A stretch of 64,000 nt of DNA from the NCBI RefSeq assembly GCF_048773025.1, contig NC_133548.1, positions 29,264,001 through 29,328,000 on the forward strand, read 5' to 3'. The position numbers and the translations under genes were made by a program. This document shows positions 38,801 through 52,300 of this stretch, in pieces. The stretch is from Camelus bactrianus. Its lineage: Eukaryota; Chordata; Mammalia; Artiodactyla; Camelidae. A model generated the notes under the pieces. That model searched no databases. It saw only the letters and a program-made list of their open reading frames with translations, and had not been told where the DNA came from. Numbering within the stretch: position 1 is the first letter of the stretch; each line of letters starts with the position of its first letter.

Positions 38801-41800
38801 GACTAATGGAATAGATCCCGGATAGACACTTTCAGTAAATAGACTGGAATGAGTTTCTTTCAAGAAACGTGACATTGCCGCCTCTGCGCGCTCTGCGCGC
38901 TCTCTAACCTTGGACAGATGTGTGCGGAGGGGGCCATCTTACCTCCCTGGGATTGGAATTCCTTAGACATTTTATTATTTTTTTAATGCAAAATATTTTA
39001 GACATTTTAAATAGTTTTCTTTTGCTTCTTCAGAACTTGTTTTCCTTCTAAATCTTCATACAGAATGTTTCTAGAGGGGAGGTTCTAGAGGGGAGGGTTC
39101 GGTGGTAGAGTGGTGTTTAGCATGCACAAGGTCCTGGGTTCAATCCCCAGTACCTCCATTAAAAATAAATAAACCTAATTACCCTCCCACCCCAAAAAAG
39201 AATGGTAGTTATTTCCCAAGATTTAATGATCAAAATATTCAATGATTTTGTCTAGTTGGAAGTTGAAAATGAAAGAAGGCTAAAATCTTTGAACGTTAGA
39301 AAAATTACCAAGAAAATACCCAAATAGAGTTTTCCTAATTTGTGGCCCATAATTACATTAAGGTGCACGTGACTTTTTTTTTTTTTTTTTTTTGGTAATT
39401 TAGATGACTTAAAGTGTTTCTTGCAGAAATCGTAGGTTTCTTCCTCTAAAATAATGTTTTAAACAAGCCTCCTGTGCTCCTCACTCACTGAGTACATTGC
39501 ATAGTTTACATTTCCAAAATTGGGATGGGGGTTGGGGGTGAGGAGGGGGGTCAAACTATTTCCTTTAATAAAGACATTGGGATTTTTTCCTATGTATCAG
39601 AAACACAAGGAGCTGTGTGTCAGGCCTGTTTTACTTAAGAAGGAAATGTTCATGGGTTTGTTAGCATAGTGGGTGTAGTGGTCAAGTTAGATACAATTGA
39701 AATTCTGTCCCGGTGTAAAACAGTCTTATCAGCACTTGAGTCAGTTTGAAAATCTGATCTTCAGATCTGAATTACATGAAAGATTTCCTTGTGGTTTTGA
39801 AATAGTGCTTAGAAGGAGCAAAGTTCATTAGGGGTTGAAATTGACCAGAAGTGGTTTCATGACAAGTGTGTGACTATAGATGGCTGTAAAATCTGAAAAT
39901 GAATTGTAGATATTAATAAAAAGCTAACTTAACAGCCTTCCACAAAGCCGGGAAATGGCTAGAGCATTGCCTGAGTAGGATATTAAAAGATTTGTCAGAA
40001 TTTTCTCCATTAGAATTTTTTTCTCTACATTAGTCTATGCTTATATTGAATATTAAAGGATTTCAAAGACCAAATGTCCTAGGTTTTCTACAACAACAGA
40101 ATTTCTTAAGTGTTTTAAACTCGAAACTGGTAACAGAGTATAAGAGTATAATGTTTACATTATTAATATGTTAGGAATAGAGAGAAAAGGGGAGAGTTTT
40201 GATTATTCAGAACAAGCGTTTATGATAACATAGACATTCATCAGTAAATATCTGTGTATAGAATTGTTACTGTAATTTCATTTAAGGCAGGGAAAAAAAG
40301 TATGTGAGTCTCAGTAAGAAATAAAACAGGCTTTTGAGCATAGGGACTAGAAGCGTGTTTTAAAGATGAAAATAGTAAGGGAATTCATCTAATACATTGT
40401 CAACTGTTGAACAACTGAAGTGCACTGAAAGCAATAGTTACCTCTTGCCGACTGGAGTCAAAATGGTAAAATAACTGAAACCACATAATCTCTTCACTTT
40501 TGAAATATCTGATGCCATTTACTGCATCTGTTGAAAGAATCATTTGTAGCACTTTTTTTTTTTTTTTACCTGTTAGGATGAATAATTAATAGTGTAGGTC
40601 AGCACAAAGCCACGCTTTCTAAAACCATTTCTCTGTGAAACACTGATCCCAGTTTAAGTGCAAACTCATTACATTGATGGGTGTGCCACCAACACCCACC
40701 TGTGAAATGAGGCATAAGGATTAACCATTTGAGTCACTACAAAATCCTCTTCCTCATTAACTTCTTATTTAAGGGTTCCATTTTTCCCAAAGTTCTTCCT
40801 TTTGACCTCTTGCTTATGTGTGACTTCACAATTTGGGGACATTTTTTAACGAGGAACTTGGGTCTGTGCATTAATTGTTGTATTATTACTGTGCATAGAA
40901 GACAGTTTCATTTCTAGCTTAGTGCAACACTCACCTGGTTTTCTTGCTGTCATTTAAGACCACCCCTTTCCTTTCTGTGTGGTGTGTGGCACAGAATTTT
41001 GCAGGAGTCTCAATGACGTATAGAACACTGGACTTACGTTTTAAAAAAGTCTAGACCACTTTGCATATTATAGTATTTTACCACATCTTTTTTCTTCTTC
41101 TTCCATTTTTTGAGATGTAATTGACATACAGCACTGTATAAGTTTGAGTACAGCATAATGATTTGACTTACATATGTCATGAAATGATTACCACAGTAAG
41201 TTTAGTGACCATCCATCAATTCATATAGATACTTAAATAGAAAAATTTTTTTCCCTTGTGATGAGAGCTCTTAGATTTACTCTGTTAACTTTCATATATA
41301 ACATACAACAGTGTTAATTATATGTATGTTGTACATTACATCCCTAGTACTTCTTTACCTTATAATTGGAAGCACATCTTACTGAAACACTTATAGAGAT
41401 GACCTAATGTCGGTGGAGTGTTGCGGGTGTGTATGTTGGGGGGGGCAGTGCTCATTATTTTGTTGAATAAGAGTGCACGTTATCCTCATTATTACAACAT
41501 AAGCAGTTGAAATTTTTAAACTGTTGTGATGCTGAGAAACTGGGGCAGGATTTCAACTTGTTTTTTGTTTTTAACGTTTTTTTTTTAATGGAGGTACTGA
41601 GGATTGAACCCAGGATCTTGCACATGCTAAGCATAGGCTCTCATCACTGAGCTATGCCCTCCCCCTCAATTTGTTCTTAAAATACAGTCCAAACCCCTTA
41701 CCTGGCCTGTGGGGGTCTGCACCGTCTGGCGCCTGTTGACATCCCCATCAGTGTCTCTCTGGCGCCTACACTCTCTTCCTCCTGTGTTCTAGTCACTCGG

Positions 41801-43350
41801 CCCCTCTGGGAGTTGCTGGGACCACAGCTGGTTTCTGCTCCTGAGTCTCTGCCCTCGCTGTTTGCTCTTTCTATCCCCTTGAATGCTCCTTGCCCAGCTC
41901 CCCTTGCCGCTCGCTCTGGGTCTCCGTTTAAATGGCACCTTCTTAGAGATGTGTTTCCTGATCAACACATTTTAAGTAGCTACCCTCCCCCTCAGCCTCT
42001 GCTAATTTTTATCTGAGTTCCCTGTGTATTTACTTCATGGCACTTTCTACACTCTACAGTCATTTTTTCAGCTTGTTTATTATATTATATTATATCATAT
42101 CATATCAAATTATAAATATATATATATTGTATATTCCCACTGGAATGTCAGTCTCCTCACGCTCGTCGGGTTCACCATTTTTACCTTTCTTGCCTCACAT
42201 GATGCTCATTTACATGTGTTGAATGAATTGCAGATAAATTAGCTACAAGTAGAATTTAATGGCACTATTAGTTACATTTTATGATGAATTGTATGATTCT
42301 ATGTTCAGTATCTCTCTCGCTCTCCCGAATCAGAAGTTCCTTGAGGTTTTGAAGTGGGTGTGTGCGCGTGTGTGAGTGGTTGAACAATCTCCTGTCTACT
42401 CATTAAAGCAAATCTGGTAAGCAGCTCTGTAGCCAGACTTTGCCAGTCTGTTATGTAAAGGATGCCTGTCTCTTCTCAGTGGTAGGTTCTACAGAGTCCA
42501 AGGAATAAACAAGCCTAAAACTGTTTGTTTCTAAGTGAATTCTTAAGGCAGCTGTGCAATTTCTGAAGATCTCCCCTTTTCTAATGTTCTTTTGGTTATC
42601 TTGACTATCAGACAAAGAGCATCCATCAGATCCTCACCAGGAGCAGGGGTCTGTGACCCCAGCTAATCTGCCTCTGGGAAGGAGACTGCATCCGGGGCTG
42701 GGGCGGTTGGATGGGAGTGGGGACTCAGCACATGCGTGAAGGGGAAAAGGGACAGTTATGGCTGGAACCGAAGCTGGAGCAGCATGGAGACACAGGAGGC
42801 ACAGAGACCACGCTGATGTCCTGGACCTGAAAGCTGCTGAAGTTGATTTCTTTAAAAACAGGCTGCCATTTTGACCTTGCACCCATTTGTGTGTGTTTGT
42901 GTGCCCTAATTTCACCAAGTGGTCCACGCCTGTGAGAGATGGATTTATAGTGAAGATATATCAACCAGGGACTTGCGAAGAAAGCTGTCATTTGCCTGGT
43001 GCCTACTGTTCCTCATCATATTAATACTAGCTTGTCTTTTTGTTAACAAGCAGTTATTCCAACAATTATGCCTGGTTGTGTCAACACAAACACCTAGATT
43101 TTCAGCTGGGGATTTAATTTTTAAGTATGAGTAATCCTATTAGTAAGGTGCCCTTAATTCCAAAATTTGGGGGAAAAACAAATCAAAGAAACTCTAAAGC
43201 AACAATAAGGTTGATTGGAGGAGCTACTTAATTTTTCCTAGAGACAGTTTGCCCTTTTTAAATAACTGTTAATTTTGACAAACTAATTTTTCAAACATAC
43301 TTAGTTCTAAGAGTAGAGGAGAGGATTGCTTTGTCAGTACCTGATGCCTG

Positions 43351-43386
<36 letters not shown>

Positions 43387-46300
43387 TATACATATATATA
43401 TATATATTTAATTGAAGTATAGTCAGTTACACTGTGTCAGTTTCTGGTATACAGCATAATGTCCCAGTCATGCATATATACACATATATTCATTTTCATA
43501 TTCTTTTTCATTAAAGGTTATTACAAGATATTGAATATAGTCCCCTGTGCTATACAGAAGAAATTTTTCATCTATTTTTATATATAGTGGTTAACATTTG
43601 TAAATCTCAAACTCCCAAATTTATCCCTTTCAACCCTCTTTCCCCCAGTAACCATAAGACTGTTTACTATGTCTGTGAGTCTGTTTCTGTTTTGTAGATG
43701 AGTTCATTAGTGTCCTCTTTTTTCTTTCTTTCTTTTCTTTTTTCTTTTCTTTTTAGATTCCACATATAAGTGATATCATATGGTATTTTTCTTTCTCTTT
43801 CTGGCTTACTTCACTAAGAATAACAATTTCCAGTTCCATCCATGTTGCTGCAAATGGCATTATTTTATTCTTTTTTTTAAATCACCGAGTAGTATTCCAC
43901 TGTATAAGTATACCACAACTTCTTTATCCAGTCATCTGTCGATGGACATTTAGGTTGCTTCCATGTCTTGGCTATTGTAAATAGTGCTGCTATGAACATG
44001 ACACCTATATTTTTAACTTGACTGGTGAGAATCTGTTGAAAAGGTTTGTTGCTGTAGGAAAAATTATAAATAAATTCCTACTTTTTCCCCTTTGGTACCA
44101 AGTCAGAATAGCAATTAAATTTAATATGAAATATTAGTTATAAAATTGTAAGTAAAATAGCTTAGTTGCTCAACTTAGTTTCCTCTTGTTGTTTTTCTGT
44201 GTTTTTGATAAGCACGTTCTCAAGTATAAAATCCCAGCTTGAGCTTTGTGGGTTTCTTTTTTTTTTCCCCAACATATCATTCTGCGATAAAATCATGCTT
44301 AGCCAAAGATTCTTGAAGGATTCAGATTTGTATGCATCCTTTTGTTGTGAATGAAGGGAAACCAGTACCTTTCATATGCTGGTTGGGGAAACATTCAATT
44401 TTAGGAGAACTTCTAGTGAAACTAAGAAGGCAGGGATGCCGTGGCCCTGGTCACTTTTATAACTCATTTTTTTTCCTGGAAAACTCTGAGAGCTGTGTTA
44501 CGTGCCCATTCCTTGACTCATTCCGCTAGAATCCATCATTGAACGGGGTTGTTTGTTTCCATCAGGCGTTTAGATGCCAACCATATTACCTCGGTGCCCG
44601 AGGACAGTTTTGAGGGGCTCGCCCAGCTGCGGCATCTGTGGCTGGATGACAACAGCTTGACAGAGGTGCCTGTGCATCCACTCAGCAATCTGCCGACTCT
44701 GCAGGCTCTGACCTTGGCTCTCAACAAAATCTCCAGCATCCCTGATTTTGCATTTACCAACCTTTCCAGTCTGGTAGTTCTGTAAGTACCCCCCTTTTAA
44801 TACTGTGTTTTGGTGTTAATTTAGGGGCAAAAGCAGAGTTCTTGTGACAGATTGTTATGAAAGTACCTCACTGAGTATGCTTCTGGAGAACTAGTGTTTG
44901 GGGGATCTGCCTTTTTTTTTTACAAAATTAAATGTGCTGACTTTTTAAAATACAAAGAATAATTTTAAAAATTACCATCTGATGATAACTGTGGAATCTA
45001 AGATAAATGGCCATTTGTAATCATGAGAAGAAAGTGGATTATTCAGCAAACACTTGTACAGCTTTTACTTGTGTCTCAGCAATGTGTTCAATGTTAAAAG
45101 AAGCGGAATCCTCTTGGAGACGCTCATAGAAACGAAGTGGCAGTGATATTTCATGTTTTTACCATCCTGTCTATTCATAGAGTATGTGATTCATTGTTGT
45201 TTTTAATCTTCGAAAATTTGGACATAATAAAGTGGCATTTCTTGTATAAATCTGTTACCAATTCGCACTGGTGTAAGCTGACGTTTACCCCACCTCCCCA
45301 TAGGAGAACTCATCTAAATTTTGCTTCATATAATTAAAAGCTCATCAAAACTTTTGTTTGGATATGGGTAAATACTCAAGAATCTTCCACGTGTGTACCC
45401 TTTTGCCACTAGAGATTTGTTCCTTTTCCATTAGCATCCTGTGTTCAGTGAATCCAAGTCTGTGCAGTGTTTATCAAGAGATAATTACCCAATGCTGTTT
45501 GAGATAACTACCCAATGCTGTTTGTTTTCCATTAGCCAAGTGTTGCAATATTTAGCTGCACCATTCCTTTAAGCTATACCAATTTAGACATCTAAAATGT
45601 TACGATAGTTGCTATGGGTAAGGCTAGAGTCATTTTGATACTTTTTTCCATAGGCATCTTCATAACAATAAAATTAAAAGCCTGGGTCAACACTGTTTCG
45701 ACGGACTTGATAATCTGGAGACCTTGTAAGTTTATTCGTATCTTGGACAATCGCATTGGGATGTTGATAGTGCAGTTTGGCATTTCAGTGCAGAAGAAGG
45801 AAAAAAATAAGGGTCTTGAGTTCAGCTCATTATTTAATTTGCTTTAATACATGACTAAAGTTTTGCCTTCAAATAACACAGTCATGAAAACTAATCTAGG
45901 TTTCTAGTTAAAAATGGCACGCAAGTTTCAACTTGATATTTCTTACAAAAGGACATGGGAAAAGCAGCTCAATCTGCCAAGCTGTATACCTTTTCAAAAA
46001 TTTTGGTTTTGTTGAAATGTATGATAGACAATTTTGGAACTTTGAACCTTATAAAACTAATTTTGGACAAGTTTTTTTGTTTCTTTGTTTTCTCCATGAT
46101 CTCAGTTGCCTTACTAATTGTTAACAGTGAGTTTAAATACTATCTCTGCTTTCATATGCTAAATGCGATGGAGGTTTCCATTTTGCTTAAGATATTTTTG
46201 TTGTATCTATTTGCTGAAGTGTTTGGAAATTCTGACTGTTTTCAACTGTCCCTTGCACCATGATAGGAGCAAAGACATTGTGCAGCTGTGTATAATATAT

Positions 46301-49300
46301 AATAAGAGTAGGATCTTTATTTTTTGTTGTTTTAGTTTAGTATTAGTTGCCTTTATTCAGAGATTTATAATATTTTCTATTGTGATATGGTAAATGATTC
46401 AGAGAATGTCCCAGTTAGATGGATTTGCAACATCTGATTAGAATGCTTAGGGTTTGTAATATTTTGTTTAATTGAATTTTTCGGTTAACCATCAGTTAAT
46501 GAGAAGACTTAACATCTTTTAATAATCTATTATCACTTTCCTCAAGGATAGTAAACATCAGTGGCTATTCGAAAGTTTAAGCTCTTGAAGAAGATACTGC
46601 CAAACCCAGTCCTTCTTCTCAAAGTGTGTAAATACCAGTGGAACAGAAGACTGGACGTGCCTTCTGACCCTAGACCATATATGCTATTCCAACTATACTA
46701 AAATTAAACCTTTTCTTTCCAGTCAAATTTTGATTTGCCTTTTTTCCCCCCTATGTAGAAAAGGAAAATAAACAAGTCTCCAAGGATCTGGACTTTTGAT
46801 TTTGTTTTGCTCTCATTTGAAATCAATTGTGCCAATCATAAGCTAATATTCTCTTTAAGGTTAAAAGAAATGAAAGTTTAAACATTCTCAGAATTGATTT
46901 TCTAGTGCAGATTACTATGGCTTTTCTCTCTCTTAATTAATGCAGCTTTTCCAACAGTTTGTCACCTCCTTGAGGACGGTAGTTGTATGAACCCATCCTG
47001 GTCCTTCTCCTTGTTCATACTGATCTCAGGTCATCCTGCTGATGGTAGAGATGAGGTCAGCTGCTCTCACACCAGAATTTCAGAAAGCCATTCTGAACCT
47101 CAAATAGAATCCTCAGTTTCAGGCTATTGTCGTTTACAAATGGATACTCAATAAATTCTATGTTATGATGAATTTCCTGAGAACTGTTACTCAGATGATT
47201 TGTTTCTTTAATGTACCAGTGATATATGATTCTGAGAATTCTTTCAACGTTTAAAGTTGTTGACCTAAAACATCAGAGAAGAATTAAGATTCTTTCTTTC
47301 TATTCAATATTCTAAGAAAAGGTGTACATTTAGTTAAAGAGAATGGTAATTGGTTGATGAAGAAAGAGTACCATCCAGAGGATGTGATTTAACAAGAAAA
47401 AAAAACGATTTGTACCAAAGTACATAATAAATTGTGACCACTCTTCAACATTCTTATATGTATTTTCCCAATTTTTTTCTAGGGACTTGAATTATAATAA
47501 CTTGGGGGAATTTCCTCAGGCTATTAAAGCCCTCCCCAGCCTGAAAGAGCTGTGAGTATTGCTTTGCCCTCTCTATGCCTGAATAGCCCTAGAACCATTT
47601 AATGTTCCAACAATAAGACCATAGAACATCTTTGTTCCATTATATAGACCATGATACGCTCACATACACACACATGATCATACAGTATAGATTGTGTTGG
47701 CTAACACAGACAGTTTTGATCATAGATTACTGTGTAGGGCTGGACTCGGGTGAAATAAGCCACAACTTATGGACTCTGTGTTGTAGGAACTGTGGTCTTA
47801 GTCTCACTGGGGAGGCTGACCACATAAGACAGACAGACAGACAGCAGTTTCTAGGTGGAAATAAGTGCTGAGTAGGGTAAGTAAATCACTGCAGAAAAAG
47901 ACCTCATTGAGGCGTAGAGTCATTGGAAAAGGCATCACTGAAGAGAAGGAGTTTGACTAGACTTGAAAGAATGGAAATACTTGAGTAAATGAAAGAGATT
48001 AGGGAGGATTTTAGGTGCTGGATTTGTCAGGGTCAGAGATAAGAATGCATATGGCATAACGGAGATTGTGTGTCATGAGTTGATAGCTAACACTCTTAAG
48101 ATGCACTGCTCAAAGACTAAATGCAGGTGATGTTGAGAGAGATTTGGGGTTAGAATACCTTATGATTCTTGTGGTCTAAAATTCTTTGAGGATGAAACAA
48201 GCTAAATGTATGTAAGGGACCTGGCAGATACTAGGTTGAGCAGTGGGTTTAAAAAGAATTAGGTATGGTCCTGAAAAAGATGAGATGGAATTAAAAATTT
48301 AATTTCCCCACATTTTTGAAGTTTTCACGTAGTTGTTATCAGCTGTATTTTATGTCCTACTGAACAGTAGTAGGTATTTGGGTTTTAACTTATTTCACAA
48401 GGGGATAAGTGTTTCAAAATATTTTTCTCCTATCTTTTTAGGTTATTTCACAGTAATTCTATTTCTGTTATCCCTGATGGAGCATTTGATGGTAATCCAC
48501 TCTTAAGAACTATGTAAGTAGTTTTGAAATTTTCTTTTAATATGCCATCTTGTAAAGCAATGTCTGTATGATGCCAGACATCTGGATGAAGAATGAAAAT
48601 TCAGGCTGTTAGATATATGAATTTTGTGAACATAGATTTAGTGTTGGCGTACTGGCAAACGTATGAAAACTTTGTGTTTTTCTTTTGGGTATTTTTACAG
48701 ACACTTGTATGATAATCCTCTATCTTTTGTGGGGAACACAGCATTTCACAATTTATCTGATCTGCATTCCTTGTAAGTATTATAGAAATTCAAAAACAAA
48801 CTTGAATGCTTACACAATTGCTTTAATGGAAAACTAGAATTTGTTATCGTAGCTCCAGAAAACAAAATCTTTTATTTTCTTTTCCTTGGGTGGAAGTCCA
48901 AAGGTCAATTCTGAAAATGTAGGATGGCTCTTATTTATATAAACACTTGGTCAAAATGATCACATTTTTGGGTACAATCAAGAGATGAAACTAATCTTCT
49001 TTTTTAGGTATAGGGGTACTGTAATTTTAAACTGCTTAAAAAATAAAATGAAAATATTATCTATGAAAATTTTTTATTTTAAATTACCTTTTCTCTCCCA
49101 ATTTCTTAAAGAGTCATTCGCGGTGCAAGCATGGTGCAGCAGTTCCCCAACCTGACCGGAACTGTCCATCTGGAGAGTCTGTGAGTGTGACCTTTTGAGG
49201 AGGGGCTGTGTAAAGATAACACACAGGCCTGCTAGTGGGTTGCCAGTGCTTTTTGGTGATGATGCTGAGTTAACGTTGATTCCTAAATATTGCTTTGTGA

Positions 49301-52300
49301 ATATCATCCGTGGAGGTTTGCATCCATAGGGTCTGAAGTCAGCCAGTGCAGGTAGAATATAACCTATTATGTGAAGAGAAGATCTGAAAAGGTCACTGAA
49401 AATAAAAGGCAATAAGTAAGTGCCAAATTAGAAGCAACGCTCTAGGAATTCAGAAGTGGAGCAGTCAACGTATACGTGAGAAAAGGCTTTATGGAAGAGG
49501 TGAAACGTTTCAACATTGGATGCTGTCAAGTTTCCCAGAGCTGAATCTTTTATTTAGAAAGACAGGATTTAGTAAAATGGGGAATCCTGAAAATGTACTC
49601 AAGTATGGCATACAGATGATCAAATATAGTTAGAATTGCTTGTTTATATTAGAATGGGGGATGATATGGAGAAATTTGGAAATCTGTTTGGATTGTAATT
49701 TTAAAATGATAAACCTTGAACACTTGGTTATGGCAAAGCTTCTCAGTGGTGGTCTGTGAACGGGCTGCAGGTGCATCTAAGACCTTAATGACTTCAGCAC
49801 CCCCCCCGCCCCGAGACAGCCCTGTAGGGCCTGACATGGCTGGGGTCTTTGCCACAATGAGCGTCACCACAGTATGCCACATAAAAGTGACAATTTTCAT
49901 GTGTGCCAAGACGTAAGAAAAGAAGTTGGGAAGCACTGAGCTAAGGCATTTAAACTTGACTCTTAAGGCAGTTTAGGGGTGTTGAAAATGCTGGAGGAGG
50001 CGGTGTATGGAGGGTAAGAAGAGAGACTGGGGATGGAATGGTATGGAGGCCATGGAATACTCCACTTGGATGAATGAACACATTTAACCATGAGAGTTCT
50101 GTGTCCTCAACCCATTGCTGGAGCTCCTCCACGTGGCCCACCTGAGCTCCCTCCACCCCTCTCTGCATCATTTTACCCTTGATCTGCACAGTAGCCGTAA
50201 AAATGAAGAGAAAAGGTCAGATGCTGAGACCCCCAGAAGAAGAAAGAACAAGAATTGGTGACTGACTGCAGATGGGGACATAGAAAGGGAGAGGATGAAG
50301 AGAAAAATCTCAAAACATGGAGCCAGGTTGATTGAAAGAAAAGATGCAAATAAAGTTTGGGGGCAGAATGCTAAGTTGGTTTTGAATGTTCTGGATGTGA
50401 GGATGGGGACAGAACTTGCAGGTGATTGTGGTCAGGCTGTGACTAGGGGTTAGTTTTTTTCTGTTGGTTCACATGTTGTCTGGACAGTAGTAACATCTCA
50501 TGTCACAAGCTTTTCTGCATTACTATGAAAATGATGTGGGTATTAGGGTTAATTCACCTTCCCACAGGCCTAACTTTAGGGAGTGATTAGGCAGTGGGAC
50601 CTACAGACAAGTCTGTATGCAAATATGTGAATATTTATTTTTCCGTATGAGGGTAGCATTTTGTTTACCATCTCAACTTGCATCATTTCTTAGATAAACA
50701 ATGTTTTTCCACAGGACCTTAACAGGTACGAAGATAAGCAGCATATCCAGTAATTTGTGCCAAGAACAGAAGATGCTTCGGACTTTGTAAGTTGGGTTCC
50801 TCTTCCCTTCTCGTACCTTTCTTTTACGTACTTCACACGTGTTGAGTTTTATGTTTAATGAACTATTTTCACTAGGTTGTTTCAAGGTATAAGTATTTTG
50901 CATTTATTCCCTTCATGGAAATGAGCAGGTGGTTTAGTAGCCCCCATGGATAGGTCATGTTTACTTGAATTTGGTTTTACGGTTATGTGTATATCTTACA
51001 TCTTGTGGCTTGACTTTGAACAAAGTCAGACCAAACTAGGCTCTTTCTGCATTTCTTTTCTTATCCTGACTCCTCGTCCTTATTCTGGCTGCCCTGGGGT
51101 GGGTGGAGGGGGTGGTTAGGTCTCTGTATGCTGCTCCTTCATCCATAACCTAAGTAAGAGCCCCAATCTTTCTTGGATCAGGAACCAACTAAGCATGGAG
51201 CCTTCCCAAAAAATCTCCAAGCTGCCCTGGAAATTAAAAGTAAATAAAGGATGTAAAAATGTCACAAGAACAAACAATTAAGTTACTAAGTTGTTAATAA
51301 GTATTCAGTGGAGAGAGAGAGAGCAACAAAATAAGTGACTGATTGATCAAGCAAGTAATTAAATGGTGTCACGGAGTATCAAACACGGTGATCGCCACTG
51401 AGGAAATACTGCAGTGGGATTAAGTAAGAGTTAACTAGTCCTGATTTTTTATTTAATATAAATATTTTTAAAAATGTGAGTGTGCATACCACTCCTCTTA
51501 TAGCCTTTTCATTAACAACATAGAAATTATTTATGATATAAGCAATATATAGATAATTATGGTATAAATAATATAAATATAATATCTAAATATATTTTTA
51601 TATTATAAACATGTAAATTTAAAAATCTACAGTGCTACCATTTGAACATAATTTTTATGTATTTTTGTACTATATTTTTCTTATTTGTGTTCTATCCTTA
51701 ATGTTTTAAAATATATTTTATATTGTCTATGCTCAACATTATGTACTTGAAGTTTGCTAGTCTTAAGCCTGTTGTGTTCTATCACTGAGGTGCTCTAGAA
51801 AGCTTACAAGTCTTAGAAAATGACAGTTGCTTTTCTTGTTCAGCCGTATCTGTTTATTACAGATCTTAAACTGCTTTCAATGCTTCCAGGTACAACTCTG
51901 TTAATATTGTATTCTGATAACATAATTAATTTGTTAACTTCCATTGTTTTAAGGGACTTGTCTTACAATAATATAAAAGATCTTCCAAGCTTTAATGGCT
52001 GCCATGCTCTGGAAGAAATGTAAGTTGGTCTTTGATTTACTCTCTTTGCTGTGGTCTATTGTTAATTCATTGAGCATTTCCTACTTTAAATAAATGGCTT
52101 TCCCATTAAGAAATTAGAAATGCATGTAAGTGGGTGTTCTCTATGAATAAATGTCCAGTTGTACCAGGTGTGTTCATGCGACCAGCATTTATTAGGCACT
52201 TTTCTATGAGGCAATATGAGACACTATGGGGGGAGGGTAGTGTATACAAAAAGACATCCAACCCCAAACTGGTCCTGGCTGTTGAGGGAAAACCAGACAT

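Larger units (their letters stand above)
36611..44565 (+). other. LGR4: LGR4 intron 4 (8.0 kb)
   Basis: Holds a MIR, a MER5-type element, two camelid SINEs in opposite orientations, an L2 fragment, two L1 3' ends and AT microsatellites. Stretch 39200-41080 is AT-rich unique sequence without a recognisable feature. Confidence 0.9.

Noticed and set aside
38877-38910. CpG-rich spot with ctctgcgcg repeated twice, possible promoter
   Set aside because: Only about 30 bp long in AT-rich intron; far too small for a CpG island.
43351-43404. TA/CA tract as an origin or fragile site
   Set aside because: It sits at the tail of an L1 and is best explained as a microsatellite grown from that tail.
49900-50450. 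G- and A-rich stretch in intron 10, considered as an exon or old repeat
   Set aside because: No splice sites with conserved reading frame and no convincing match to a family I know.
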